Assembly (NCBI RefSeq): GCF_034351645.1
Contig: NZ_CP133782.1
Coordinates: 2,485,001 to 2,549,000, forward strand
DNA: 64,000 bases
From: Pseudomonas sp. DC1.2
GTDB lineage: Bacteria > Pseudomonadota > Gammaproteobacteria > Pseudomonadales > Pseudomonadaceae
Direction: 5' to 3'
Under the pieces are notes generated by a model. That model did not search any database and was not told the DNA's origin. It saw only the letters and a list, made by a program, of their open reading frames with translations. Below, one piece after another: positions 1-11,590 of this stretch. Within the stretch, counting starts at the first letter, position 1, and each line of letters begins with the position of its first letter. A program made the translations under genes and the position numbers.

Positions 1-732
1 CGCGAAGCTCAGCATGAAGTTCAGGTAACGGAACAGCTCCGGGCTGTCGCTCATGTCCGGCGTTGGCTTGGGCCAATCGATTTTCGGCGCAGCCGGCGGT
101 GCCGGTTGCTTAAGGTATTGGCTCAGGGTTTGAACCTTGTAGGCGTTCTGGATCTGCTTGACCTTGCGCAGGTCATCGTTGTCAAACAGTTGCGTGCGAT
201 ACAGCGCATAGGCGATGTTGCTTTCACTGCGTATCAGGCGATCGATATTCACCGGTTGCTGGCCCTGCCAGTCGGGGCCGACAAGCATGAAATTACCGCC
301 CTTATTGCCAGTGCTGCGGGTGCCCAGGTAAGCAAAGTTCTGAGTGTAGAGGTCAATCAGTTGCACCGAGTAATAGCGGTTTTCAGCGATTGGCGGCAGG
401 CTCAGTACCACCGGTTCGGTCCGTAGATCCATCCAGACGAACGAGTAGGGTGTGTCCGCGTTTGGCGTGACAAACGCTGTGTCCGCGGCTGTGAACACCT
501 TGGCCGTGTTGGCGATCTTGTTGAACGGCGCCTTGAAGTTCGGTCCTCCTTTGTCCACCGCTTGGGTGTAGAGGGTTTTGTACATCTCCACCACCGGAAA
601 ACCATACAAATAGGCTTCCTTGGCGATGCCGCGGGCTTCTTCCGGGGTTGCGGTGAAATCCGCCCAGGCGCTGCAACTCAGCAGTAGCGAGAGGCCTGCC
701 AGCAGTAAGCGGGATGTTTTTTCAATCGGCAT
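1..732 (-). CDS. DUF1254-type exported protein, 3' end outside window
   Basis: The reading frame starts at 732 and stays open to base 1, so 244 N-terminal residues are seen and the C-terminus is missing. The first 25 or so residues form a signal peptide (short basic start, LLLAGLSLLLSCSAWA, cleavage after AWA). The mature part has the DUF1254 pattern: EEARGIAKEAYLYGFPVVE, then TPNADTPYSFVWMDLRTEP, RYYSVQLIDLYTQNFAYLG and GNFMLVGPDW. Full proteins of this family usually run to about 450 residues with a DUF1214 domain at the end. An AGGACA ribosome site lies just before the ATG. The family has no established function, so the location (periplasm) is inferred from the signal peptide only. Confidence 0.85.
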   Translation of the reverse strand, partial: MPIEKTSRLLLAGLSLLLSCSAWADFTATPEEARGIAKEAYLYGFPVVEMYKTLYTQAVDKGGPNFKAPFNKIANTAKVFTAADTAFVTPNADTPYSFVWMDLRTEPVVLSLPPIAENRYYSVQLIDLYTQNFAYLGTRSTGNKGGNFMLVGPDWQGQQPVNIDRLIRSESNIAYALYRTQLFDNDDLRKVKQIQNAYKVQTLSQYLKQPAPPAAPKIDWPKPTPDMSDSPELFRYLNFMLSFA

Positions 733-1742
733 GTCCTGTCCTTTTCATGAGTACGTCGGCGTCAATGCACAGCCGTGATATCGTCGATTTTTTCAGCCTA
801 TTGAACATAGAAGCGATCCCTTTCGTTGATCGGTTCGTTCTGAATGATCGGGCGTAAACCCCGCGTGTCCTTATAACAGTTAACAGTTGACCAGCGTCAG
901 GCCGCTAATGCGGGTATCCAGATCGCGGACGTGCGCGGCGATGCCCAACGGTAGGCGCTCAGTCATGAGCCATAAAATATTGAACAGGTTCAGCTCACCC
1001 ATGCCGGTGGTGTAGGCCTTGTTTGGGTGGGCAGGGCGCCAGGCTCAGGAGTGGGTTGCTCTCGTTGACGGCGTCTGCGTTCGCACGCCCCCAGATGCCA
1101 TTAATGTCACCGCCATCAGTGCTTGGGCCATGCATGTTTAGACGTGACTCCACGGTTGCGCGGTGGCTTAGTCCTTGTCTTCGACCGATCCCCGTAATCT
1201 CTTTCTGATCAGGCCTGTAGGACATGTCTGCGAAACTAGCAGCTAACCACCGGTTAGCCAGTCGCGGGCTTTAATTCTTATGTTTTGTGTGCCGTGTTTG
1301 GGGCAAGCGCTAATCTGCCACGCCGTTGGCCAATGGATTGCTTCATTTATGCCGGTTTTGGAACTCAGAACGCTCATCCCCAGTCGTACCCCGAAGCACG
1401 TGCTCGAATTTTGCCTCGATAGTGCCAATTTTTCCTGAGCGGGTGATGCCGCTGGGTGATATCGATCCCAGTACCCCGACAATTGAAGCAGGCAAGCGCC
1501 GTTGGAACGGTTAATGGGACAGGCGACGGATGTTCGTGGCGCGCAATCGAAACAGGCTGTGCTTACTCAAACGAGCCCGCATGCCCGAAGTTCCACAGGC
1601 ATTGTGTCGGTTGTGCGCGATGCATCTTGTTTCAGTAACGGCGCATGACAATTTGTATCTGGGCATAGGTCGTCGAGCCATTTCGTGGTTAACTTCGGCC
1701 TCTTGATAATTATTAACAACACCCTCCAGAAGGACTCCGTTC
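733..1742. other. 1-kb gap without a convincing intact gene
   Basis: Between the DUF1254-type gene and tpx no frame gives a recognisable intact protein. It must hold the divergent promoter of the upstream minus-strand gene near 740-830 and that of tpx just before 1743. The only coding-like stretch is the possible remnant at 880-1225, described separately. I see no tRNA, strong terminator or repeat in the rest. Confidence 0.5.
880..1225 (-). pseudogene. possible frameshifted gene remnant, family not recognised
   Basis: On the minus strand two adjoining frames look protein-like and seem to join. The first (from 1225) carries GPSTDGGDINGIWGRANADA. The second, from about 1045 to the TAA at 880, carries KAYTTGMGELNLFNILWLMT and then ERLPLGIAAHVRDLDTRIS. 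A shift near 1040 would connect them, and the second frame has a stop just upstream, so no intact start-to-stop gene exists. I do not recognise the family. It could be chance; the amphipathic second half is the only real support. Confidence 0.25.
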
Positions 1743-2243
1743 ATGGCTCAAGTCACTCTTAAAGGCTCTCCGGTTCAAGTCAACGGCCAACTGCCACAAG
1801 CTGGCTCCAAGGCGCCAGCCTTTTCCCTGGTGGCCGGCAATCTGTCGGACGTGACCCTGGCGAGCTTCGCCGGCAAGCGCAAAGTATTGAACATTTTCCC
1901 AAGCGTCGACACCCCGACCTGCGCCACGTCGGTTCGCAAGTTCAACGCCCAGGCCAATGACATCGCCAACACTGTCGTGCTGTGCATCTCCGCGGACCTG
2001 CCGTTTGCCCAAGCTCGCTTTTGCGGCGCCGAAGGTCTGGAAAACGTACAGAACCTGTCGACCCTGCGCGGTGCAGAATTCATCGAGAACTATGGCGTTG
2101 CCATTGCTGATGGCCCGCTCAAAGGCCTGACCGCGCGTGCCGTGGTGGTTCTGGACGAAAACGACAACGTACTGCACAGCGAGCTGGTTAAAGAAATCGC
2201 TGAAGAGCCTAATTATGAAGCGGCGCTCGCCGTTCTCAAGTAA
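1743..2243 (+). CDS. tpx: thiol peroxidase (Tpx, atypical 2-Cys peroxiredoxin)
   Basis: The 166-residue product matches the length of the bacterial Tpx family, which reduces hydrogen and alkyl peroxides with thioredoxin as electron donor. The peroxidatic cysteine is C60 in [15 protein letters not shown] and the resolving cysteine is C94 in [12 protein letters not shown], the spacing expected for the intramolecular disulfide. The start ATG is preceded by AGAAGGACTCC, a good ribosome site. The gene is monocistronic: a strong intrinsic terminator follows 17 bases after the stop. No signal peptide is visible at the start ([15 protein letters not shown]), so the protein is predicted to be cytoplasmic. 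Identity is secure from the two cysteine motifs and the length. Confidence 0.97.
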   Translation: MAQVTLKGSPVQVNGQLPQAGSKAPAFSLVAGNLSDVTLASFAGKRKVLNIFPSVDTPTCATSVRKFNAQANDIANTVVLCISADLPFAQARFCGAEGLENVQNLSTLRGAEFIENYGVAIADGPLKGLTARAVVVLDENDNVLHSELVKEIAEEPNYEAALAVLK

Positions 2244-2260
2244 GCGCTTTTACAAAGGTT

Positions 2261-2290
2261 AACGGCCTGGCCCTGTCCAGGCCGTTTTCA
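2261..2290 (+). terminator. intrinsic terminator of tpx
   Basis: A perfect 10-bp stem, AACGGCCTGG at 2261-2270 pairing with CCAGGCCGTT at 2277-2286, encloses a 6-base loop and is followed by TTCATTT. It lies directly after the tpx stop codon. Confidence 0.9.
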
Positions 2291-2418
2291 TTTGTGATTC
2301 AGTGTTTTGGACAAATATCCTGTTACGTAAGCCGAAGGTAAATTGCCGGTAAAGGCGCTTTGCTAAACATCAGTCAGTGCTTATCGTTCAGCCTCCCGTA
2401 ATAGAAGCCCACGCGCCC

Positions 2419-3732
2419 ATGGTTGATCATTCAATGCAATCCTCCACACCCCGTCGTTCCCGTCGCTGGCTGTTCGGCCTGCTTGTCCTGTTGATTATCG
2501 CGGGCGCGTGCTGGAAATTCTGGCCTGCCGGCAATAACCATGAGGCCACAACGAACAAAGCTGCCGCTGGGCATACGGGTAAGGCGGGGGGGATGCGTCC
2601 AGGATTTGGCGGGGCGACCGGGCCGATCCCGGTGCGCGTGGCGCCGGCGGTCAAAGGGGACTTCCCGGTCTATTACAAGGCCTTGGGCACCGTCACGGCG
2701 CTGAACACCATCAATGTACGCAGCCGGGTGGCTGGCGAGTTGATGAAGGTGTCGTTCGAGGAAGGCCAGATGGTCAAAGCGGGTGATCTGCTCGCCGAGA
2801 TTGATCCGCGTCCTTACCAGAACGCCTTGCTCCAGACCGAAGGCACGCTGTTACAGAACCAGGCGCAACTGAAAAACGCTCAGGTGGATGTCGAGCGCTA
2901 TCGCGGCCTGTTCAAAGAGGACAGCATCGCCAAGCAGACCCTGGATACCGCTGAAGCGCTGGTCGGCCAGTACCAGGGGACGGTCAAGACCAACCTGGCC
3001 GCCGTCAACGACGCCAAGCTCAACCTCGAATTCACCAAAATCCGTGCGCCGATTGCCGGGCGTGTCGGCTTGCGTCAGCTTGACGTCGGCAACCTGGTCG
3101 CGGCCAACGACACCACAGCGCTGGTGATCATTACCCAGACCCAGCCGATCAGCGTCGTCTTCACCTTGCCGGAGAACAGCCTCGACACCGTATTGGCACG
3201 CTATCACTCGGGCGCTAAATTACCCGCCGAAGCCTGGGACCGTGGCGACACGAAATTGCAGGCGACCGGCGTGTTGCAGAGCCTGGACAACCAGATTGAC
3301 GTCAGCACCGGCACGCTGAAGTTCAAGGCGCGCTACGACAACCGTGATCAGTCGCTATTCCCTAATCAGTTTGTGAACCTGCACTTGCTGGCCGACACCC
3401 TCAAGGGGGTGGTGCTTGCGCCATCGGCAGCTATCCAGTACGGCACCAACGGCACCTTCGTCTACGCGCTGGATGGCGACAAGAAGGTCACGGTTCGCCA
3501 ATTGAAAGTTGGCCCGAGCGACGGCAACAACACCGTAATTACCGAAGGCCTGGCTGTGGGCGATCGCGTCGTCCTCGAAGGCACCGACCGCTTGAAGGAA
3601 GGCAGCGAGGTGGAAGTGGTCAACGACACGCCACAAGTTCCGAGCACTGCGGCCGAAAACCTGCCAGGCAAGCCGGCCGCCGGTACTCCTGATGCCGCCG
3701 TTACCGACAAGGCGAAAAAGGGCGGCGCATGA
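2419..3732 (+). CDS. muxA: RND efflux periplasmic adaptor subunit (MuxA/MdtA type)
   Basis: This is a membrane fusion protein that bridges an inner-membrane RND pump to an outer-membrane channel. One N-terminal membrane anchor ([18 protein letters not shown]) is followed by the biotinyl-lipoyl half motif [20 protein letters not shown], an alpha-helical hairpin of about 80 residues, and the second lipoyl half ([20 protein letters not shown]). I chose the ATG at 2419 ([13 protein letters not shown]), giving 437 residues. The frame is open 14 codons further up and another ATG lies at 2434; neither has a clear ribosome site, so the start is uncertain by a few codons. The stop overlaps the next ATG in ATGA. 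The order adaptor-pump-pump-channel is that of P. aeruginosa muxABC-opmB and enteric mdtABC. Confidence 0.93.
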   Translation: MVDHSMQSSTPRRSRRWLFGLLVLLIIAGACWKFWPAGNNHEATTNKAAAGHTGKAGGMRPGFGGATGPIPVRVAPAVKGDFPVYYKALGTVTALNTINVRSRVAGELMKVSFEEGQMVKAGDLLAEIDPRPYQNALLQTEGTLLQNQAQLKNAQVDVERYRGLFKEDSIAKQTLDTAEALVGQYQGTVKTNLAAVNDAKLNLEFTKIRAPIAGRVGLRQLDVGNLVAANDTTALVIITQTQPISVVFTLPENSLDTVLARYHSGAKLPAEAWDRGDTKLQATGVLQSLDNQIDVSTGTLKFKARYDNRDQSLFPNQFVNLHLLADTLKGVVLAPSAAIQYGTNGTFVYALDGDKKVTVRQLKVGPSDGNNTVITEGLAVGDRVVLEGTDRLKEGSEVEVVNDTPQVPSTAAENLPGKPAAGTPDAAVTDKAKKGGA

Positions 3733-6700
3733 ACATCTCGCGGCTGTTCATCCTTCGCCCGGTCGCAACGACCCTGAGCATGCTGGCCATTATTCTGGCC
3801 GGTCTCATCGCTTACCGGCTGCTGCCGGTGTCTGCTTTGCCTCAGGTTGATTACCCGACTATCCGCGTCATGACCCTATACCCTGGCGCCAGTCCGGATG
3901 TAATGACCAGCGCCGTGACGGCACCGTTGGAGCGTCAGTTCGGGCAGATGCCGGGCCTGACCCAGATGGCGTCCACCAGCTCTGGCGGCGCTTCGGTGTT
4001 GACCCTGCGGTTCAGCCTCGACATCAACATGGATGTCGCCGAGCAGCAGGTGCAGGCGGCGATCAACGCTGCGACCAATTTGTTACCCAAGGATTTGCCC
4101 GCACCGCCGGTGTACAACAAGGTCAACCCGGCCGACACACCGGTGCTGACGCTGGCCATCACCTCCAAGACCATGCTGCTGCCCAAACTCAATGATTTGG
4201 TCGACACACGCATGGCGCAAAAAATCGCCCAGATCAGCGGTGTCGGCATGGTCAGCATTGCTGGCGGCCAGCGTCAGGCGGTGCGAATCAAGGTCAACCC
4301 CGAGGCCCTGGCCGCCAATGGTTTGAACCTCTCGGACGTGCGGACCCTGGTGGGTGCGTCGAACGTCAACCAGCCCAAGGGCAACTTCGACGGACCGACT
4401 CGGGTCTCGATGCTTGACGCCAACGACCAACTGACCTCGCCCAAGGATTACGCCAACCTGATTCTGGCTTATACCAAGGGTGCGCCATTGCGGCTCAAGG
4501 ACGTCGCCGAAATCGTCGACGGCGCCGAAAACGAACGACTCGCGGCCTGGGCCAACGAAAACCAGGCCGTGTTGCTGAACATCCAGCGTCAGCCCGGTGC
4601 CAACGTTATTGAAGTCGTGGACCGGATCAAGGCCCTGTTGCCGAGCATCACCGACAACCTGCCGGCCGGCCTTGATGTCACCGTCCTCACCGACCGTACC
4701 CAGACTATTCGCGCGTCGGTTACCGACGTGCAGCATGAACTGTTGATTGCCATCGCGCTGGTGGTGATGGTGACCTTCCTGTTCCTGCGTCGGGCCAGCG
4801 CCACGATCATTCCCTCCGTGGCGGTGCCCCTGTCGCTGATCGGCACCTTTGGCGTGATGTACCTCGCAGGCTTCTCGGTCAACAACCTGACCCTGATGGC
4901 CCTGACCATCGCCACCGGTTTTGTGGTGGACGATGCAATCGTCATGCTGGAGAACATTTCCCGGTTCATCGAAGAAGGCGACAGCCCACTGAATGCGGCG
5001 CTCAAGGGCGCCAAACAAATTGGCTTCACCCTGATTTCCCTGACGCTGTCGCTGATTGCGGTGCTGATCCCGCTGCTGTTCATGGCCGATGTGGTAGGGC
5101 GCCTGTTCCGCGAATTCGCCATCACGCTGGCGGTGGCCATCCTGATCTCCCTGGTGGTATCGCTGACCCTGACGCCGATGATGTGCGCGCGGTTGCTCAA
5201 GCGTGAACCCAAGGAAGAAGAGCAGGGCCGCTTTTACCGGGCCAGCGGCGCGACCATTGACTGGATGATCGCCGCCTACGGGCGCAAATTGCAGTGGGTA
5301 CTCAAGCACCAGCCGCTGACGTTGCTGGTAGCCATCGGCACCCTGGCGTTGACGGTGGTGCTGTACATGGTAGTGCCCAAGGGGTTTTTCCCGGTGCAGG
5401 ACACCGGGGTGATTCAGGGTATTTCCGAGGCGCCGCAGTCGATTTCCTTTGCCGCCATGAGCGAGCGTCAGCAGGAGCTGGCGAAGGTGATCCTGGCGGA
5501 CCCGGCGGTGCAGAGCCTGTCTTCCTATATTGGTGTGGACGGTGACAACGCGACGCTCAACAGCGGTCGTATGCTGATCAACCTCAAGCCACACAGCGTG
5601 CGCAACCTGAGTGCCACCAAAGTGATTGCCCGCCTGCAACCGCAAGTGGACAAGTTGATCGGTATTCGCCTGTTCATGCAGCCGGTGCAGGACCTCACCA
5701 TTGAAGACCGGGTCAGCCGCACGCAGTACCAGTTCAGTATGTCGTCGCCGGATTCCGAATTGCTCAGCCTGTGGAGCGGTCGTCTGGTCGACGCGCTGGC
5801 CAAACAGCCGGACCTGACCGACGTCGCCAGCGATTTGCAGGACAAGGGTTTGCAGGTGTATCTGGTGATCGACCGGGATGCGGCATCGCGGGTCGGGGTC
5901 TCGGTGTCGAACATTACCGATGCGCTATACGACGCCTTCGGTCAGCGGCAGATTTCCACTATTTACACGCAGGCCAGCCAGTACCGCGTGGTCTTGCAAT
6001 CACAGTCCGGAGAGAAGATTGGCCCTGATGCGTTGAACCAGATTCACGTCAAGACCACTGCTGGAACTCAGGTGCGTCTGTCGAGCCTGGCCCACGTCGA
6101 GGAACGTCAGGCGCAATTGGCGATCACCCACATCGGCCAGTTTCCGGCAGTGATGATGTCCTTCAACCTCGCCCCCGGCGTGGCGCTGGGGCATGCAGTA
6201 GACATCATTAATCAAGTGCAGAAGGACATCGGCATGCCGATTGGCGTGCAGACTCAGTTCCAGGGGGCGGCCCAGGCTTTCCAGGCCTCGCTTTCGAGCA
6301 CTTTGCTGCTGATTCTGGCAGCGGTGGTGACGATGTACATCGTCCTCGGCGTGCTTTACGAGAGCTATATCCACCCGATCACCATCCTCTCGACCTTGCC
6401 CTCGGCGGCGGTCGGCGCCTTACTGGCGCTGCTGTTGAGCGGCAATGACCTGGGGATGATCGCGATCATCGGCATCATCCTGCTGATCGGTATTGTGAAA
6501 AAGAACGCGATCATGATGATCGACTTCGCCCTCGACGCTGAACGCAATCAGGGCATGGACCCTGAAAAGGCGATTTATCAGGCAGCGCTGCTGCGTTTCC
6601 GGCCGATTCTGATGACCACCCTGGCGGCGCTGTTTGGCGCCGTGCCATTGATGCTGGCCACCGGCTCCGGCGCGGAATTGCGCCAGCCGTTGGGTCTGGT

Positions 6701-6833
6701 GATGGTCGGTGGGTTGCTGGTAAGCCAGGTGTTGACGCTGTTCACCACACCGGTGATCTACTTGTATTTCGACCGTCTCGGTCGGCGCTGGGGCCGTGCG
6801 CCTTCGCGCGTGGAGTCGGTAGAGCAGCCATGA
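3729..6833 (+). CDS. muxB: RND efflux pump, first of a heteromeric pair (MuxB/MdtB type)
   Basis: A 1034-residue RND (HAE1-type) inner-membrane transporter: TM1 at the N-terminus ([20 protein letters not shown]), two large periplasmic loops and TM2-6 and TM8-12 blocks. The proton-relay aspartates of TM4 are D401/D402 in [15 protein letters not shown]. Late helices carry [20 protein letters not shown], typical of the family. In the Mdt/Mux systems two different RND subunits assemble into one trimer, and here muxC follows with an ATGA overlap, as muxB follows muxA. Known MuxABC-OpmB substrates in P. aeruginosa include novobiocin, macrolides and aztreonam; whether that holds here is inference. 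Confidence 0.95.
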   Translation: MNISRLFILRPVATTLSMLAIILAGLIAYRLLPVSALPQVDYPTIRVMTLYPGASPDVMTSAVTAPLERQFGQMPGLTQMASTSSGGASVLTLRFSLDINMDVAEQQVQAAINAATNLLPKDLPAPPVYNKVNPADTPVLTLAITSKTMLLPKLNDLVDTRMAQKIAQISGVGMVSIAGGQRQAVRIKVNPEALAANGLNLSDVRTLVGASNVNQPKGNFDGPTRVSMLDANDQLTSPKDYANLILAYTKGAPLRLKDVAEIVDGAENERLAAWANENQAVLLNIQRQPGANVIEVVDRIKALLPSITDNLPAGLDVTVLTDRTQTIRASVTDVQHELLIAIALVVMVTFLFLRRASATIIPSVAVPLSLIGTFGVMYLAGFSVNNLTLMALTIATGFVVDDAIVMLENISRFIEEGDSPLNAALKGAKQIGFTLISLTLSLIAVLIPLLFMADVVGRLFREFAITLAVAILISLVVSLTLTPMMCARLLKREPKEEEQGRFYRASGATIDWMIAAYGRKLQWVLKHQPLTLLVAIGTLALTVVLYMVVPKGFFPVQDTGVIQGISEAPQSISFAAMSERQQELAKVILADPAVQSLSSYIGVDGDNATLNSGRMLINLKPHSVRNLSATKVIARLQPQVDKLIGIRLFMQPVQDLTIEDRVSRTQYQFSMSSPDSELLSLWSGRLVDALAKQPDLTDVASDLQDKGLQVYLVIDRDAASRVGVSVSNITDALYDAFGQRQISTIYTQASQYRVVLQSQSGEKIGPDALNQIHVKTTAGTQVRLSSLAHVEERQAQLAITHIGQFPAVMMSFNLAPGVALGHAVDIINQVQKDIGMPIGVQTQFQGAAQAFQASLSSTLLLILAAVVTMYIVLGVLYESYIHPITILSTLPSAAVGALLALLLSGNDLGMIAIIGIILLIGIVKKNAIMMIDFALDAERNQGMDPEKAIYQAALLRFRPILMTTLAALFGAVPLMLATGSGAELRQPLGLVMVGGLLVSQVLTLFTTPVIYLYFDRLGRRWGRAPSRVESVEQP

Positions 6834-9800
6834 ACCTTTCCGGTCCCTTCATCAAACGCCCGGTGGCGACCATGCTCTTGAGCCTGGCGATCATGCTGCT
6901 GGGCGGCGTGAGCTTTGGCTTGTTGCCGGTCTCGCCGCTGCCGCAGATGGACTTCCCGGTGATCGTGGTGACGGCCAGTTTGCCAGGCGCAAGCCCCGAG
7001 GTAATGGCCTCGACCGTGGCCACGCCGCTGGAGCGCTCCTTCGGCGCTATCGCCGGGGTCAATACCATGAGCAGCCGCTCCAGCCAGGGCTCGACCCGGG
7101 TGATATTGCAGTTCGACATGGACCGTGACATCAACGGTGCGGCGCGGGAAGTGCAAGCGGCGATCAATGCCTCGCGCAACCTGCTGCCCAGCGGGATGCG
7201 CAGCATGCCGACCTACAAGAAGGTCAACCCGTCGCAAGCGCCGATCATGGTGCTGTCCCTGACCTCGGACGTGCTGGAAAAAGGTCAGCTCTACGATCTG
7301 GCGTCGACGATTCTGTCTCAGAGCCTGTCCCAGGTGCAGGGTGTGGGTGAGGTGCAGATTGGCGGCAGCTCACTGCCGGCGGTGCGTATCGAACTCGAAC
7401 CGCAGGCGCTCAATCAGTACGGCGTGGCCCTCGACGATGTGCGTAACACCATCGCTAACGCCAACGTGCGCCGGCCCAAGGGTTCGGTCGAGGACGACCA
7501 GCGTTTGTGGCAGGTGCAGGCTAACGATCAATTGGAGAAGGCCAAGGATTACGAGTCGCTGATCATTCACTACAACAACGGTGCGGCGTTGCGTCTCAAG
7601 GACGTGGCCAAAGTCAGTGACAGCGTCGAGGACCGCTACAACAGCGGCTTCTTCAACGACGATGCGGCGGTGTTGCTGGTGATCAACCGCCAGGCCGGTG
7701 CCAACATCATCGAGACCGTCAACGAAATCAAGGCTCAGTTGCCGGCGTTGCAGGCGGTGTTGCCGGCCAGCGTCAAACTGAACCTGGCGATGGACCGTTC
7801 GCCGGTGATCAAGGCGACCCTGCACGAGGCGGAGATGACCCTGCTGATCGCTGTGGCTTTGGTGATTCTGGTGGTGTTCCTGTTTCTCGGTAACTTTCGC
7901 GCCTCGCTGATTCCGACATTGGCAGTCCCGGTGTCGCTGGTGGGCACCTTTGCGGTGATGTACCTCTATGGGTTTTCCCTGAATAACCTGTCGTTGATGG
8001 CGCTGATTCTCGCCACCGGGCTGGTGGTGGACGATGCCATTGTGGTGCTGGAGAACATTACCCGGCACATCGATGAAGGGGTGCCGCCGATGAAAGCGGC
8101 TTACCTCGGCGCCAAAGAAGTCGGTTTCACCTTGCTCTCGATGAACGTGTCCCTGGTGGCGGTGTTCCTGTCGATTCTATTCATGGGCGGCATCATAGAG
8201 AGCCTGTTTCGCGAGTTTTCCATCACGCTGGCTGCGTCAATTGTGGTGTCGCTGGTGGTGTCCCTGACGCTGACCCCGATGCTCTGCGCCCGATGGCTTA
8301 AACCGCACACGCCGGGCCAGGAAAATCGTTTGCAGCGCGGCAGTCGCCGGGCCAACGAATGGATGGTCGGCAAATACGCCACCAGCCTCGATTGGGTGTT
8401 GCGTCACCGTCGGTTGACGTTGCTCAGCCTGATCGTGACCGTTGGCGTCAACGTGGCGTTGTACGTGGTGGTGCCCAAAACCTTCATGCCCCAGCAGGAC
8501 ACGGGCCAATTGATCGGTTTCGTGCGTGGCGACGACGGGCTGTCGTTCAGCGTGATGCAACCGAAAATGGAAGTCTTCCGCCGTGCCGTGCTCAAGGACG
8601 ACGCGGTGCAAAGTGTTGCCGGTTTCATTGGCGGTAATAACGGTACCAACAATGCATTCATGCTAGTGCGTTTGAAACCGATCAAGGAACGGGGTGTGTC
8701 CGCGCAAAAAGTCATCGAACGCCTGCGCAAGGAAATGCCCAAGGTTGCCGGTGCGCAATTGATGTTGATGGCCGATCAGGACCTGCAATTTGGCGGCGGT
8801 CGTGAACAGACGACCTCCCAGTATTCCTACATCCTGCAAAGCGCCGATCTGGGCTCGTTGCGCGAGTGGTATCCGAAAGTCGTGGCCGCCCTCAGAACCT
8901 TGCCGGAGCTAACGGCCATTGATGCCCGTGAAGGTCGCGGTGCTCAGCAAGTCACCCTGATCGTCGATCGTGACCAGGCCAAGCGCCTGGGGGTGGACAT
9001 GGACATGGTTACTGCCGTGTTGAACAACGCCTACAGCCAGCGGCAAATTTCAACAATCTATGACAGCCTCAACCAGTATCAAGTGGTGATGGAGGTCAAC
9101 CCGATCTACGCCCAGGACCCCATCACGCTCAAACAGGTTCAGGTGATTACGGCGGCCGGTGCGCGGATTCCGCTGTCCACCATCGCCCACTATGAAAACA
9201 GCCTGGAAGACGACCGGGTCAGTCACGAAGGCCAGTTTGCCTCCGAGAGCATTTCCTTCGACATGGCTGAAGGCGTCACGGTGGAGCAGGGCACGGCCGC
9301 TATCGAGCGGGCGATTGCCAAGCTCGGCATGCCCGAAGACGTGATTGTGAAAATGGCCGGCACCGCCGATGCCTTCGCCGCGACGCAGAAGAGCCAGCCG
9401 TGGATGATTCTGGGGGCGTTGGTGGCGGTTTATCTGGTTCTCGGTGTGCTCTATGAAAGCTACATTCACCCGCTGACGATTCTGTCGACGCTGCCATCGG
9501 CTGGGGTCGGCGCATTACTATCGATCTACGCCCTGGGTGGGGAGTTCAGCTTGATCTCGCTGCTGGGGCTGTTCCTGCTGATCGGTGTGGTGAAGAAAAA
9601 CGCGATTCTAATGATAGACCTGGCGTTGCAACTGGAACGCCATCAGGGCCTGAGTCCGCTGGATTCAATTCGCAGCGCTTGCCTGCAACGGTTGCGGCCG
9701 ATCCTGATGACCACCCTGGCGGCGATCCTGGGCGCGTTGCCGCTACTGCTCAGCCGTGCCGAAGGCGCGGAAATGCGTCAGCCGTTGGGCCTGACCATCA

Positions 9801-9937
9801 TCGGCGGGCTGATTTTCAGCCAAGTGCTGACCCTTTACACCACTCCGGTGGTTTACCTCTATCTCGACAAACTGCGCCATCGTTTCAACCATTGGCGTGG
9901 GGTGCGTACCGATGCTGCTCTGGAAACTCCGCTATGA
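6830..9937 (+). CDS. muxC: RND efflux pump, second of a heteromeric pair (MuxC/MdtC type)
   Basis: A 1035-residue paralogue of the preceding gene with the same topology. The TM4 motif is [19 protein letters not shown] with D401/D402, so both subunits keep the proton-relay acids at identical positions. The start of the first helix follows [20 protein letters not shown], and the C-terminal helices carry [20 protein letters not shown]. Both ends overlap neighbours in ATGA, which points to tight translational coupling of pump subunits that are needed in fixed ratio. MuxB versus MuxC is assigned by order in the operon. Confidence 0.95.
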   Translation: MNLSGPFIKRPVATMLLSLAIMLLGGVSFGLLPVSPLPQMDFPVIVVTASLPGASPEVMASTVATPLERSFGAIAGVNTMSSRSSQGSTRVILQFDMDRDINGAAREVQAAINASRNLLPSGMRSMPTYKKVNPSQAPIMVLSLTSDVLEKGQLYDLASTILSQSLSQVQGVGEVQIGGSSLPAVRIELEPQALNQYGVALDDVRNTIANANVRRPKGSVEDDQRLWQVQANDQLEKAKDYESLIIHYNNGAALRLKDVAKVSDSVEDRYNSGFFNDDAAVLLVINRQAGANIIETVNEIKAQLPALQAVLPASVKLNLAMDRSPVIKATLHEAEMTLLIAVALVILVVFLFLGNFRASLIPTLAVPVSLVGTFAVMYLYGFSLNNLSLMALILATGLVVDDAIVVLENITRHIDEGVPPMKAAYLGAKEVGFTLLSMNVSLVAVFLSILFMGGIIESLFREFSITLAASIVVSLVVSLTLTPMLCARWLKPHTPGQENRLQRGSRRANEWMVGKYATSLDWVLRHRRLTLLSLIVTVGVNVALYVVVPKTFMPQQDTGQLIGFVRGDDGLSFSVMQPKMEVFRRAVLKDDAVQSVAGFIGGNNGTNNAFMLVRLKPIKERGVSAQKVIERLRKEMPKVAGAQLMLMADQDLQFGGGREQTTSQYSYILQSADLGSLREWYPKVVAALRTLPELTAIDAREGRGAQQVTLIVDRDQAKRLGVDMDMVTAVLNNAYSQRQISTIYDSLNQYQVVMEVNPIYAQDPITLKQVQVITAAGARIPLSTIAHYENSLEDDRVSHEGQFASESISFDMAEGVTVEQGTAAIERAIAKLGMPEDVIVKMAGTADAFAATQKSQPWMILGALVAVYLVLGVLYESYIHPLTILSTLPSAGVGALLSIYALGGEFSLISLLGLFLLIGVVKKNAILMIDLALQLERHQGLSPLDSIRSACLQRLRPILMTTLAAILGALPLLLSRAEGAEMRQPLGLTIIGGLIFSQVLTLYTTPVVYLYLDKLRHRFNHWRGVRTDAALETPL

Positions 9938-11415
9938 CTGACCGTTCGCTTATCACTCTGGCTACACCGCTGGCCATGGCTCGGGGCTCGCGTTTGCTGA
10001 GTCTGTCGTTGTGCGTGGCAATGCTCAGCGCTTGCGCGGTCGGTCCCGATTACCAGCGCCCGCAAACGGCTGAACCGGCACAGTACAAGCAAGCCGAAGG
10101 CTGGCGGCAGGCCAACCCGAGTGATGCCTTGGCACGCGGCGCCTGGTGGGAGTTGTACGGTGATCAGCAGCTCAACGGTCTGGTCGAACAACTCAATAGC
10201 GCCAACCAAACGGTGGCCCAGGCCGATGCGCGCTATCGGCAGGCCCAGGCGTTGGTGAGCACCGCCCGCGCTGCGTTTTATCCCACCATTGATTTGAGCG
10301 CTGGAAAAACCCGCTCCAGTCAGGGCGCCGGCAGCAGTAGTTCAAGCCTGAGCAGTTCTTCCAGCGGTATTCGTGATACCTACAACGCTCAATTGGGGGT
10401 TAGTTGGGAAGCCGATATCTGGGGCAAATTACGCCGTGGCCTGGAGGCCAACGAAGCCAGTGCCCAGGGGAGCTTTGCCGACCTCGCCGCGATGCGCCTG
10501 AGTCAGCAGTCGGAACTGGTGCAGAATTATTTGCAGTTGCGGGTGATCGACCAGCAGAAGCGTTTGTTGGAATCAACGGTCGAGGCGTACCAGCGCTCCC
10601 TGCAGATGACCCAGAACCAATACCGCGCCGGTATTTCCGGGCGCTCCGCCGTGGCCCAAGCCCAGACGCAGCTCAAATCCACGCAGGCCAGTCTGGTGGA
10701 TTTGATCTGGCAGCGTGCCCAGTTCGAAAACGCCATTGCGGTGCTGATCGGCTTACCGCCGGCGCAGTTCAACCTGGCTGAAACCCAGGGCATTCCGGCG
10801 CTGCCGCAGATTCCCTTGAACCTGCCGTCGCAACTGTTGGAACGCCGACCGGACATTGCGTCGGCCGAACGTTCGGTGATTGCCGCCAACGCCAACATCG
10901 GGGTGGCGAAAGCCGCTTACTACCCGGACTTGAGCCTGAGCCTCAGCGGTGGTTACAGCAGCAGTACCTCCAGCAACCTGATCAGCTTGCCAAACCGCTT
11001 CTGGTCGGTGGGGCCGAAAGTGACGTTGCCACTGTTCGACGGCGGCGCGCGTTCGGCGGATGTCGATCGCAATGAAGCGCTGTACGACGAAACCGTGGCC
11101 AAATACCGCCAGACCGTACTGGATGGCTTTCGCGAGGTGGAAAACTACCTGGTGCAGCTCAAAGTCTATGAGGACGAAGCAGCGGTGCGCCAGGAAGCGC
11201 TGGACGCCGCTCGGGACTCCCTGCGCCTGACACAAAACCAGTACAAGGCGGGCTTGATTGCTTATCTGGACGTGGTGGTGGTTCAAGCGACGGCACTGAG
11301 CAATGAGCAAAGCGTCCTGACGTTGATGCAGAGCCGATTGATCGCCAGTGTGCAACTGATTGCCGCGCTCGGTGGTGGTTGGGACGGGCAGTTGCAGAAG
11401 GCGGAGAAGCCCTGA
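9934..11415 (+). CDS. opmB: outer-membrane efflux channel lipoprotein (OpmB/OprM family)
   Basis: An NodT/TolC-family outer-membrane factor. The ATG at 9934 overlaps the muxC stop in ATGA and gives 493 residues; the frame is open far upstream but that part is muxC sequence. A lipobox lies near residue 30 (LCVAMLSACAVGPDYQRP), so the mature lipoprotein should start at that cysteine. Two OEP repeats follow, each with the usual ending (QMTQNQYRAGISGRSAVAQA and LRLTQNQYKAGLIAYLDVVV). A serine run (GAGSSSSSLSSSSSGI) sits at the position of the first exposed strand and may be a strain-variable loop. It completes the tripartite pump. Confidence 0.93.
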   Translation: MTDRSLITLATPLAMARGSRLLSLSLCVAMLSACAVGPDYQRPQTAEPAQYKQAEGWRQANPSDALARGAWWELYGDQQLNGLVEQLNSANQTVAQADARYRQAQALVSTARAAFYPTIDLSAGKTRSSQGAGSSSSSLSSSSSGIRDTYNAQLGVSWEADIWGKLRRGLEANEASAQGSFADLAAMRLSQQSELVQNYLQLRVIDQQKRLLESTVEAYQRSLQMTQNQYRAGISGRSAVAQAQTQLKSTQASLVDLIWQRAQFENAIAVLIGLPPAQFNLAETQGIPALPQIPLNLPSQLLERRPDIASAERSVIAANANIGVAKAAYYPDLSLSLSGGYSSSTSSNLISLPNRFWSVGPKVTLPLFDGGARSADVDRNEALYDETVAKYRQTVLDGFREVENYLVQLKVYEDEAAVRQEALDAARDSLRLTQNQYKAGLIAYLDVVVVQATALSNEQSVLTLMQSRLIASVQLIAALGGGWDGQLQKAEKP

Positions 11416-11590
11416 TTCCGGCACTTTCAGCTTTGTATCGCCGCGCTTTTTGGGTGTCAAACAAGCGTTTCATCGGGTTGATGGCACTTTGATAACTTTG
11501 TCAGTGCGTTCTGGCGCGTAATCAGTACAATCGTGCGCTTTGCCCCACTGAGAATGGACGCGGTATGGTGTGGCGGTCACGAGAAATCCC

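Noticed and set aside
4083..5645. 520-codon frame on the minus strand inside muxB
   Set aside because: Antisense shadow of a highly GC-biased gene; composition is Gln/His/Arg-rich and the muxB frame carries all RND motifs.
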